Below are positions 1 to 6,965 of a stretch of DNA of 64,000 bases, one piece after another; positions within the stretch are counted from its first letter, which is position 1; each line of letters begins with the position of its first letter. A program made the position numbers and the translations under genes. Below the pieces are notes generated by a model. That model did not search any database, had not been told where the DNA came from, and saw nothing but the letters and a program-made list of their open reading frames with translations. Location of the stretch: assembly GCA_050746125.1 (NCBI GenBank), contig JBOGKX010000040.1, forward strand, positions 1 through 64,000, written 5' to 3'. The stretch comes from JAJPKR01 sp050746125. Its GTDB lineage: Bacteria > Acidobacteriota > Terriglobia > Terriglobales > SCQP01.

Positions 1-829
1 GCCCGTCGCGGCTGGCGGCGAAGACGCGGAAGCCCTCGTCGGCGGGCTCGACGGCGCTCACGCCGGGCAGCGCCCGCAGCCGCTCGGCCAGCTCCGCCGC
101 CCGGTTATCCACGCGCACGTGCAGGACCACCCCGGCGCCGGCCTCGCGTTTGAGCTGTGCCGGCGAGTCACAAATCAAGATATGGCCACGGTCGATGATC
201 GCGACTCGATCGCAGAGCCGTTCCGCCTCCTCGATGTAATGAGTGGTCAAAAGCACGGTCATGCCGCCGGCGCGCAGCTCCCTGACCAGATCCCAAACCG
301 CGATGCGGCTTTGCGGATCGAGGCCGGCCGTGGGCTCGTCGAGAAACAGGACGCGGGGCCCATGGCAGACCGCGCGGGCGATCTGCAAGCGTTGCGCCAT
401 GCCGCCGGAAAGCTTGTCCGGCAGATCTTGGGCGCGATCGGCGAGGCGGAATTGCGCGAGCAGCTCGCCGGCGCGGGCGCGCGCGGCGGCGCCCGAAAAG
501 CCGAAGTAACGGCCGTGGAAGTAGAGGTTCTCCCACGCCGTCAAGGAGCGATCCAGGGCGCGAAACTGCGTCACCACGCCCATTTGCCCGCGCGCACGCG
601 ACGCTTCGCCGACCACGTCGATGCCGGCCACTCGCACTTGCCCGGCGGTCGGCACGATGCGCGTGGTGCAGACGCCGATGGTTGTCGATTTGCCCGCGCC
701 ATTGGGCCCAAGCAGTCCGAAAAGCTCGCCCGGTTCGACCTCGAGGTCGAGGCGATCGACTGCCAGCACCCCACTGGCGCCCGAGCCATAGCGCTTGCTG
801 AGATGGCGGATGGAGATGGCGGCGGGCAT
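1..829 (-). CDS. ABC transporter ATP-binding protein (partial, C-terminus off the left edge)
   Basis: The first 276 codons of an ABC-type exporter ATPase are present, reading from ATG at 829 and leaving the window at base 1. Walker A is GPNGAGKST at residues 41-49, the Q-loop glutamine lies in TQFRALD near 88, the signature is LSGGM at 140-144, and Walker B plus D-loop are LFLDEPTAGLD at 161-171. The switch histidine is in TTHYIEEAERLCD at about 195-207. The order of motifs and the regulatory C-terminal stretch after residue 215 fit the DrrA/CcmA-like branch that pairs with an ABC-2 permease, which would be expected further left. No strong ribosome binding site is visible. The gene diverges from argC with about 110 bases between them. 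The substrate cannot be told. Confidence 0.9.
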   Translation of the reverse strand, partial: MPAAISIRHLSKRYGSGASGVLAVDRLDLEVEPGELFGLLGPNGAGKSTTIGVCTTRIVPTAGQVRVAGIDVVGEASRARGQMGVVTQFRALDRSLTAWENLYFHGRYFGFSGAAARARAGELLAQFRLADRAQDLPDKLSGGMAQRLQIARAVCHGPRVLFLDEPTAGLDPQSRIAVWDLVRELRAGGMTVLLTTHYIEEAERLCDRVAIIDRGHILICDSPAQLKREAGAGVVLHVRVDNRAAELAERLRALPGVSAVEPADEGFRVFAASRDG

Positions 830-900
830 GGGCGTTCGCCTATCTTAGCGCGCCGTTCCTTCGGAGAACCGGCGCGGTCACGCCGGGCGCCGGGAGGCGC

Positions 901-954
901 TTGACAGGGCCCCGCCCGGCGATGAATAATTATTCTTGCGATGAATAATTATTC
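901..954 (+). promoter_or_regulatory. argC promoter with two ARG-box-like operators
   Basis: A perfect -35 hexamer TTGACA (901-906) is followed after 18 bases by AATAAT (925-930), a good -10. Two identical 13-mers TGAATAATTATTC lie at 923-935 and 942-954, 19 bases apart. Each contains the perfect palindrome GAATAATTATTC. This closely matches the known ArgR/AhrC operator core (TGAAT, four A/T, ATTCA), which usually occurs as a pair about 21 bases centre to centre. The first box covers the -10 and the second covers the predicted transcription start, so repression by an arginine-bound ArgR hexamer is the natural reading. The argR gene itself is not in the window, so the regulator is inferred. 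Confidence 0.75.
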
Positions 955-1987
955 GCAGGGCGGGGCGCGGGTGGGCATCATCGGCGCCGGCGGCTATGCC
1001 GGCCTGGAGCTGACCCGGCTTTTGCTGCGCCATCCCGCCGTGACCTTGGCCGCGGCCATGTCCTCGGGGCGGTCCGGGAGCGAGGTTCGGCCGCTGGCGG
1101 AGCGTGCGCCGGCGCTGGCCGGGCTGACGGATCTGGATTGCCCGCCGGCCTCGCTCGAGGCCGTGCGCGCGGCGCGGCTGGACCTGGTTTTTCTCGCTAC
1201 GCCGCACGACGTGTCGCTTGAGTGGGTGCCGCGCCTTTGGAACGGCACCGAAGCTCGCATCGTGGACCTGAGCGGCGCGTTCCGTCTGTGCGACGGGGCG
1301 GAGTTCGAGCGCTGGTACCGTATGCCGCACTCCGCTCCGGACTTGCTGAATCAGGCGGTTTACGGCTGGCCGGAGCGCTATGCCGGCGAGATCGCAGGCG
1401 CGCGCTTGGTGGCCAATCCGGGCTGTTACGCCATGGCGGCGGTCACCGCGCTCTGGCCGCTGGTGGCGAGCGGCGTGGCCAGCGGCGCCGGCGTGATTTG
1501 CGATGCTAAATCGGGCGCCAGCGGCGCGGGCAAGGGGTTGCGCGAAGACCTCCATTTCGTCGAGCTGGAGGGTAACTGCAAGGCCTACAGCCTCGCCACG
1601 CACCGCCACACTCCCGAGATCGCGGCTCGGGCCGGGCTGGCGCCGGAGCAGTTCACCTTCACGCCCCATTTGCTGCCGATCTCGCGCGGCATCCTGGCCA
1701 CCAGTTACGTGCCGCTGCGCAACGGCGCCACGTCCGCCGATCTGGCCGCGCTCTATCGCCGCGCTTACGCCGGCACCCGTTTCGTGCGCATTCGCGAGGA
1801 GCGGCTGCCGGAACTCCGCGACGTGGCCCACACCAACTTCTGTGACCTCGGCTTCCACGTGCGCAGTGAAGCGCGCCAGGCCATCGTCGTGAGCTGCCTC
1901 GACAACTTGCTCAAGGGCGCCGCCGGCCAAGCGGTGCAAAACATGAACTGCATGCTCGGCTTGCCGGAGGAGGCGGGGCTCCTGTGA
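941..1987 (+). CDS. argC: N-acetyl-gamma-glutamyl-phosphate reductase
   Basis: This NADPH-dependent cytoplasmic enzyme reduces N-acetylglutamyl phosphate to the semialdehyde, the third step of arginine synthesis. The N-terminal Rossmann motif VGIIGAGGYAGLEL begins at residue 11. The catalytic cysteine is C162 in NPGCYA, followed by the expected KSGASGAG segment and the histidine-containing ATHRHTPE region. Length (348) is normal. The ATG at 941 lies inside the second ARG box and almost on the predicted transcription start, so an mRNA starting near 937 would be nearly leaderless. An in-frame GTG at 971 starts exactly at VGIIGAGG, where the family normally begins, and may be the true start. The stop overlaps argB by four bases (GTGA), so the genes are co-translated. 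Confidence 0.95.
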   Translation: MNNYSQGGARVGIIGAGGYAGLELTRLLLRHPAVTLAAAMSSGRSGSEVRPLAERAPALAGLTDLDCPPASLEAVRAARLDLVFLATPHDVSLEWVPRLWNGTEARIVDLSGAFRLCDGAEFERWYRMPHSAPDLLNQAVYGWPERYAGEIAGARLVANPGCYAMAAVTALWPLVASGVASGAGVICDAKSGASGAGKGLREDLHFVELEGNCKAYSLATHRHTPEIAARAGLAPEQFTFTPHLLPISRGILATSYVPLRNGATSADLAALYRRAYAGTRFVRIREERLPELRDVAHTNFCDLGFHVRSEARQAIVVSCLDNLLKGAAGQAVQNMNCMLGLPEEAGLL

Positions 1988-2820
1988 CCACCGTCGTCAA
2001 GCTCGGCGGCAGCGTGCTCGATCCCGAGCCCAGCGACCAGTTGGCGCGGGCGCTGGCGCGGCGGGCGCTGGCGGGCGAGCGGCTGTGCGTCATTCATGGC
2101 GGCGGCAAGGCCCTGACCGCCACGCTGGCGCGCCTGGGCATCCCCAGCCGCTTTCAACGCGGCTTGCGACTCACCGACCGGGAGACGCTGGCGACGGCGA
2201 CGATGGTGCTGGCGGGGGGCGTGAACAAGCAACTGGTGGCAGCGCTCAACCGCGCCTTGGTGGCAGCGGCGCGGACGGCGCCGGCCGGCGGCGCGGCGGC
2301 TCGGCCGGCGGGCGCGGTGGGCCTATGCGGCGTGGATGGCAACTGCCTGCAAGCTGCCGTCGCCGAGCCCGAACTAGGCTACGTGGGCGAGATGACAGGC
2401 GGCGATCCCCGCCTGCTGGCGACCTTGATGGCCGCCGGTTTCATTCCCGTTCTGGCCAGCATCGCCGCCGCTGCCGACGCTCCGGCGCTCAACGTCAATG
2501 CCGATTCCTTCGCGGCCGCCTGTGCCGTGCAGCTCGGCGCCGACCGCCTGCTGTTCTTGACCGACGTGCCCGGCGTTCTCGATGCCGCCGCGCAAACCAT
2601 TCCCACCCTCGATCTCGCCGAACTCGAAGCGCTCGGCGATAAAGGCGTCGCCTCGGCTGGCATGCTTCCCAAGCTGGCTGCTTGCCGCGCCGCGCTGGCC
2701 GGCGGCGTCGCCCACGTCGAAATCGCCGGCGCCGCGGAGTGGTTGAACGACGGCGCCGGCGCCGGCCGCACCCGGATTCTTGCCGGGGAGCGTCCCGCCG
2801 TATGCGAGCCAGTCCCATGA
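1984..2820 (+). CDS. argB: Acetylglutamate kinase
   Basis: This amino-acid kinase family enzyme phosphorylates N-acetylglutamate with ATP, the second step of the arginine pathway. The N-terminal KLGGSVLD loop (residues 6-13) binds phosphate. IHGGGKALTATLARLGI follows, with the usual glycine-rich substrate loop, and the C-terminal LFLTDVPGVLD and GMLPKL segments hold the nucleotide-binding residues. The start is GTG, overlapping the argC stop. The 278-residue length suits the family. The insertion rich in Ala and Gly around residues 95-115 is a low-complexity loop between normal elements. The end overlaps the next gene as ATGA. Arginine feedback inhibition cannot be judged from the sequence. 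Confidence 0.95.
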   Translation: MTTVVKLGGSVLDPEPSDQLARALARRALAGERLCVIHGGGKALTATLARLGIPSRFQRGLRLTDRETLATATMVLAGGVNKQLVAALNRALVAAARTAPAGGAAARPAGAVGLCGVDGNCLQAAVAEPELGYVGEMTGGDPRLLATLMAAGFIPVLASIAAAADAPALNVNADSFAAACAVQLGADRLLFLTDVPGVLDAAAQTIPTLDLAELEALGDKGVASAGMLPKLAACRAALAGGVAHVEIAGAAEWLNDGAGAGRTRILAGERPAVCEPVP

Positions 2821-3326
2821 CGATTCGTCCCGCCAAGCTATTCGATGCCGCCGAGATTCACGCCTTGATGCAGCCCTATGTGACGCAGGGCGTGCTGCTA
2901 CCGCGCCCCTTGCGCTATCTCTGCGAGAACATTCGCGACTTCATGGTCGTCGAGCAAGGCGGTCGCATCGTGGCCAGCGGCGCGCTGCATTTCTTGGATG
3001 AAGACGTCGCCGAGATCCAATCGCTGGTCGTGGCGCCCGCCCGCCGTAGTGGAGGCCTGGGCGCTCAGCTGGTGGCGGCGCTGCTCGAGCAGGCGCGCGT
3101 TCACCAGGTCTGGAAAGTCATCGCCCTGACGCACGTCCCGGAGTTCTTTCATCGCCTCGGTTTCGCCACCACCGAGATTGGCGCCCTGCCGCAAAAATTC
3201 TCCCGCGACTGCGCCGCCTGCCCCAAGCGCCCGAGCTGCCATCAAGTGGCGGTCATTCGCGACGTTTTTTCCGGTGCGCCGCTGACCGCCGCCTCGTCCG
3301 CCGCGGAGATGGCGATTTCGCACTGA
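2817..3326 (+). CDS. Short GNAT-family N-acetylglutamate synthase-like acetyltransferase
   Basis: A 169-residue GNAT acetyltransferase starts at the ATG that overlaps the argB stop (ATGA). Longer upstream reading in this frame runs through argB and is not needed. The acetyl-CoA loop is VAPARRSGGLGAQLV, and the C-terminal HVPEFFHRLGFATTE motif is typical of the short NAGS form known as ArgA in actinobacteria. The tail carries CAACPKRPSC, a cysteine cluster often seen in these short enzymes. Its place between argB and argJ argues for acetyl-CoA-dependent acetylation of glutamate, priming the acetyl cycle that ArgJ then recycles. The name argA is likely but rests on context. Confidence 0.85.
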   Translation: MTIRPAKLFDAAEIHALMQPYVTQGVLLPRPLRYLCENIRDFMVVEQGGRIVASGALHFLDEDVAEIQSLVVAPARRSGGLGAQLVAALLEQARVHQVWKVIALTHVPEFFHRLGFATTEIGALPQKFSRDCAACPKRPSCHQVAVIRDVFSGAPLTAASSAAEMAISH

Positions 3327-3328
3327 TC

Positions 3329-4540
3329 ATGAGTCCCGGCAAGGAAAGGCAGTGGGCCGCGGCGCAGTGGCCGGCGGCGCTCCGCGGATTCCGTTTTCTC
3401 GCCGGTCATTGCGGCATCAAGCCGAGTGCCCCGGATCTGGCCTGGATCATCGCCGAGCCGGCGGCCCGCTGCGCCGCCGTATTTACCACCAACCGCGTGC
3501 AAGCCGCGCCGGTGCGCCTCAGCCGCGACCATCTGCGTCGCGCCGGCGGCCGTGTGCGCTCCCTGGTGATCAACTCCGGCAATGCCAACTGCGCCACTGG
3601 CGCCGCCGGCCGCCGCGCCGCGGAGGCTACCGCGCGGGCGGCGGCGCGGGCGCTTGGCTGCTCCGGCGATGAAATCTTCGTGGCCTCGACCGGCGTGATC
3701 GGGGTTCCGCTGCCCTTTCGCCTCATTACCGCGCAACTCGCCGCCTGGACGGCGCGGCCGGACCAGGATGGCGCGGCCGCGGCCGCGGAGGCGATCCGCA
3801 CCACCGACACGCGCGCCAAGCTGGCGGGCGCCAGCTTTCAAGCCGCCGGCCGCGCTTATCATGTCGGCGGCTTCGCCAAGGGCGCCGGCATGATCCATCC
3901 CCGCATGGCCACCATGCTGGCCTTCCTCTTCACCGATGCTCCCGTGGCCGCGCCCGCCCTGCGCCGCGCCTTGCGGAGCGCGGTCGAGCGCTCCTTCCAT
4001 CGCATCACCGTCGACGGCGACACCTCGACCAACGACACCGTCGCTCTTTTGGCTGCCGGCGACGGCGCGCTGCCGGCCGCGGCGCACGCGCCGTTCGAGC
4101 GCGCGCTCGCCGCCGTCGCCGGTTCGCTCGCCCGCCAGATCGTGCTCGACGGCGAGGGCGCGCGGCGTTTCGTGACGGTATGGGTCGAAGGCGCGCGCAG
4201 CGCCGCGGATGCCGATCGCGCCGCTCGCGCCATCGCCCATTCCCCGCTCGTCAAGACGGCGCTGGCCGGCGCCGACCCCAATTGGGGCCGCATCCTCTGC
4301 GCGGCTGGCTACTCCGGCGCCCGTTTCGATCCCGAACTGGCCAGCGTGCGCGCCAATGGCCTGCTGCTGTATCGCCGCGGTCGGGCCATGCCCTTCGACG
4401 AGGCGGAAGCCAAGCGCCGCTTGAATGTCCCCGAGGTCGAGCTGCGCATCCATCTTGGCGCCGGCCGCGCCGCCGCCTGGATGTGGACCTGCGACCTCAC
4501 CGAGGAATACATCCGCATCAACGCCAGCTATCGCACGTGA
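3329..4540 (+). CDS. argJ: Bifunctional glutamate N-acetyltransferase / ornithine acetyltransferase
   Basis: ArgJ transfers the acetyl group from N-acetylornithine to glutamate, closing the acetyl cycle. In the bifunctional form it also uses acetyl-CoA. The self-cleavage site MATMLAF is present with the nucleophile Thr195, preceded by GFAKGAGMIHP. Upstream VINSGNANCATG and IFVASTGVIG mark the active-site and oxyanion region. The C-terminal DPNWGRIL and YIRINASYRT are canonical. The precursor should split into alpha (1-194) and beta (195-403) chains. The ATG follows the previous stop by two bases, so it closes a four-gene operon. No argD or argF is in the window. Confidence 0.95.
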   Translation: MSPGKERQWAAAQWPAALRGFRFLAGHCGIKPSAPDLAWIIAEPAARCAAVFTTNRVQAAPVRLSRDHLRRAGGRVRSLVINSGNANCATGAAGRRAAEATARAAARALGCSGDEIFVASTGVIGVPLPFRLITAQLAAWTARPDQDGAAAAAEAIRTTDTRAKLAGASFQAAGRAYHVGGFAKGAGMIHPRMATMLAFLFTDAPVAAPALRRALRSAVERSFHRITVDGDTSTNDTVALLAAGDGALPAAAHAPFERALAAVAGSLARQIVLDGEGARRFVTVWVEGARSAADADRAARAIAHSPLVKTALAGADPNWGRILCAAGYSGARFDPELASVRANGLLLYRRGRAMPFDEAEAKRRLNVPEVELRIHLGAGRAAAWMWTCDLTEEYIRINASYRT

Positions 4541-4555
4541 TCGCCGGCCGGACCG

Positions 4556-5827
4556 CTAACTGTATTTGAGCCAGCGCATCAGCTCCGCCAGGTTGGGCCG
4601 CTTGCCGGTCATCAAAATGCCGACGCGATAGATCTTGGCGGTTACCTGCGCGATCAGCACGACGGTAAGGGCGCACAATCCATAAGCCAGCAGCACCTGC
4701 CACAGCGGCGGGTTGGCCACGGTAATGCGCATCATCATCAGGATTGGCGCGAAGAAGGGGATCTCCGACAAGATGACCGCCTTCAGCGAGGTGCCCGCGA
4801 TCATCATCGGCGTGAACGAAATCAGGAACGCCGCGATCAACAGCAGCGTAATCGGCATGGCCGTTTGCCGCATCTCCTGCTCGCTTTGCACGATCGCGCC
4901 GGCGGCGGCGTAAAGGCTGGCGTAAACCAGGAAGCCGAGCACGAAAAAGATCACGAACGAGATATAGACCATCGGCCCGATATGGGGTATGTAGTGCAAC
5001 CAACTGTGGCCTGCGGCGGAAGCGAGGAACGCGCCGTAGCCGCCCAGCAGCGCCAGGCAGATTCCCCAGATCAAGGCTTGCGTCAGCGCCGCGCCGGCTA
5101 CGCCTAAAATCTTCCCCAGCAGCAGCCCGAAGGCGCTGACCGAGGAAAGAATCACCTCCGCCACGCGGCTGGTCTTCTCCTCGATCACGCTGCTCATGAA
5201 TGCCATGCCGTAGGCGATCAGCGCGCCATAGAGCAGGCCGCCGAGGATGAAGCCCAGCACCACGGTCTGACCTTGGTCCGCGCTTTCGCCTTGCGGCGTA
5301 ACCCGCATGCCCTTGAGATCGAACGAGGCGAAGAACGCGGGTATCTGCGCCGCTGTCACCCCCGCTTGACGCAGCCGCACGCGGGTGAGCGCGTCACCCA
5401 AACGCGACTGAAGAATGTTGGCCTCGATGACGACGTTTTTCGCGAAATATTGGGCCGAGCGCGCCTGCATCACGTCGGCCGGAATCACCAGGTAGCCGGT
5501 GTACTTCCCGGAGAGAACCTGGCGGGAAAGCCGGCCTTCGAGCGCGGGCAAGGACTGTGGCGTGGCCGCGATCTCGTCGAGGGTGAATTTGGTCTTGCCG
5601 CTCGGCAGCTTGTCGCTCATCTCCCCGCTCAGCACGGGATAGACCTGGCCGGAAAGATCGATCACCGCCAAATGGCTGGCCTGATTCGCGCCCATCTTGC
5701 CGATCGATACGATGAAGAGAATGTAAGCGCCGATCAGCGCCGGCAGCAGCACCGTGAAGATGATGAAACCCTTGCTCTTGACGCGTTGCAGATATTCCCG
5801 TTTGGCGACAATGAGCGCCTTCGACAT
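4556..5827 (-). CDS. ABC-2 type transporter permease (NatB-like)
   Basis: A 423-residue integral membrane protein with the ABC-2 permease layout: one N-terminal membrane helix (about residues 19-45, following the YLQRVKSKGFIIFTVLLP entry), a large extracytoplasmic domain to about 180, then a cluster of five or six helices. The motif SSVIEEKTSRVAEVILSSV at about 210 is the cytoplasmic coupling loop characteristic of NatB/YhaP sodium-exporter-like permeases. It follows its ATPase with one base between the ATPase stop and this start, so the two form a complete exporter. The substrate (sodium, antibiotic or lipid) cannot be deduced. It is convergent with argJ, 15 bases away. Confidence 0.9.
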   Translation of the reverse strand: MSKALIVAKREYLQRVKSKGFIIFTVLLPALIGAYILFIVSIGKMGANQASHLAVIDLSGQVYPVLSGEMSDKLPSGKTKFTLDEIAATPQSLPALEGRLSRQVLSGKYTGYLVIPADVMQARSAQYFAKNVVIEANILQSRLGDALTRVRLRQAGVTAAQIPAFFASFDLKGMRVTPQGESADQGQTVVLGFILGGLLYGALIAYGMAFMSSVIEEKTSRVAEVILSSVSAFGLLLGKILGVAGAALTQALIWGICLALLGGYGAFLASAAGHSWLHYIPHIGPMVYISFVIFFVLGFLVYASLYAAAGAIVQSEQEMRQTAMPITLLLIAAFLISFTPMMIAGTSLKAVILSEIPFFAPILMMMRITVANPPLWQVLLAYGLCALTVVLIAQVTAKIYRVGILMTGKRPNLAELMRWLKYS

Positions 5828-5828
5828 C

Positions 5829-6767
5829 TCAGGCTCCTTGCGGCGCGGGGATCGCGCCGGTGGCGGTGGTGGCTCCGACCTTCTCCAAAAAAATCTGGTT
5901 GAGGCTGGGCGCCTGCATCTCGAAGCGGGTTATTTCCAACTGCGGCGCCAGCCAGCGCAGCAGCGCCGCGGAATCGGCGCCGGGGTGGAGGCGGAGCTCG
6001 GCGTAGTTGCCGTAGTCGTCGACGGCGGCGGCGCCGGGGGCGCGGCGCAAGATCTGCGCATCGCCGCGATAGTCAATGCGCACCGAACCTTTGCCTGCCG
6101 CGGCGCGAATGTCGTTGAGCTCGCCGTCCAGCACTTTGTGCCCCTTGTCGATCAGGCAGATGTGATCGCACAGGCGTTCGGCCTCTTCCATGCGATGAGT
6201 GGAAAACAGGATGGTCTTGCCTTGGGCGCGCAGTTCGAGAAGGATTTCACGCAGCAAATTGGCGTTGACCGGATCGAGGCCCGAGGACGGTTCGTCCAAG
6301 ATCAGGATGGGCGGATCGGCGATAACGCTGACGATGAACTGGATTTTCTGCTGCATCCCCTTCGACAGCTCGTTGACTTTCTTGTCTCCCCAATCCGCCA
6401 GCTCCACTCGGTCCAGCCAAAAGCGCACGCGCCGCTCCAGCTCGGCGCGCGGCACGCCCTTCAATTCCGCGAAAAAGCGAATCAACTCGCCGACCTTCAT
6501 CTTGGGATAGAGGCCGCGCTCCTCCGGCAAATAGCCGATCGCGTCCTTGGTTTCCTTCGAAACCGGCCGACCTTGAATAAACAATTCCCCGGCGTCCGGC
6601 ACCAGGATGCTCATGATCATGCGGATGGTGGTGGTCTTGCCGGAACCGTTAGGGCCGAGAAAGCCATAGACCGCGCCCTGTGGAACGGTGAGATCCAAGT
6701 TGACGACCGCCCGGGTCGCGCCGTAGGACTTAGCGACGCCATGAAGTTCAATGGCCGGGCTGGACAT
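5829..6767 (-). CDS. ABC transporter ATP-binding protein (NatA-like)
   Basis: The 312-residue ATPase has Walker A GPNGSGKTT near residue 40, the NatA-type PEERGLYPKM Q-loop region, a degenerate signature ELSKGMQQK, Walker B LILDEPSSGLDP and the switch histidine in STHRMEEAERLCD. The PEERGLYP and LSKGMQQK pair distinguishes this branch from drug-export ATPases. After about residue 215 a C-terminal domain found in this family follows. It is the first gene of the two-gene operon with the permease. Upstream, 198 bases separate it from the phosphoesterase gene. No convincing promoter was found there. Confidence 0.92.
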   Translation of the reverse strand: MSSPAIELHGVAKSYGATRAVVNLDLTVPQGAVYGFLGPNGSGKTTTIRMIMSILVPDAGELFIQGRPVSKETKDAIGYLPEERGLYPKMKVGELIRFFAELKGVPRAELERRVRFWLDRVELADWGDKKVNELSKGMQQKIQFIVSVIADPPILILDEPSSGLDPVNANLLREILLELRAQGKTILFSTHRMEEAERLCDHICLIDKGHKVLDGELNDIRAAAGKGSVRIDYRGDAQILRRAPGAAAVDDYGNYAELRLHPGADSAALLRWLAPQLEITRFEMQAPSLNQIFLEKVGATTATGAIPAPQGA

Positions 6768-6841
6768 GAGAGGGAAACCCCTGAACCAGAAAATGGCGAA
6801 ACCTAAAGCCGGCCCAATCAGTCAAAGCTAACAATAGCAAA

Positions 6842-6900
6842 CGCGTGGTGGAAGCCACGCGAACGGCAGCCGGGGTCTCCATTCCTCCCCCGGCTGCCGT
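6842..6900 (-). terminator. Double hairpin, probable terminator after the phosphoesterase gene
   Basis: Two adjacent hairpins lie between the two minus-strand transcription units. The first is a perfect 13-bp stem (6863-6875 with 6888-6900). The second is a 7-bp stem CGCGTGG/CCACGCG (6842-6848 with 6855-6861). On the minus strand the second is followed by TTTGCTATTGTTAG, which is T-rich but not a clean run. This fits a moderate intrinsic terminator for the gene ending at 6966. The first hairpin alone has no T tract on either strand. Confidence 0.45.
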
Positions 6901-6965
6901 ACAAAAACGTCCCGTTCTCTTCTACGCTTCGTTCCGTCCGTAATATCACTCCGGCCCTGTTCCGC

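Noticed and set aside
878..1939. Long minus-strand reading frame opposite argC
   Set aside because: It is an antisense shadow caused by GC-rich third positions; its product is low-complexity and unlike any family, while argC has all its motifs.
2682..2816. N-terminal extension of the acetyltransferase inside argB
   Set aside because: The ATGA overlap at 2817 gives the natural start and family length; the extension is Arg-rich shadow sequence.
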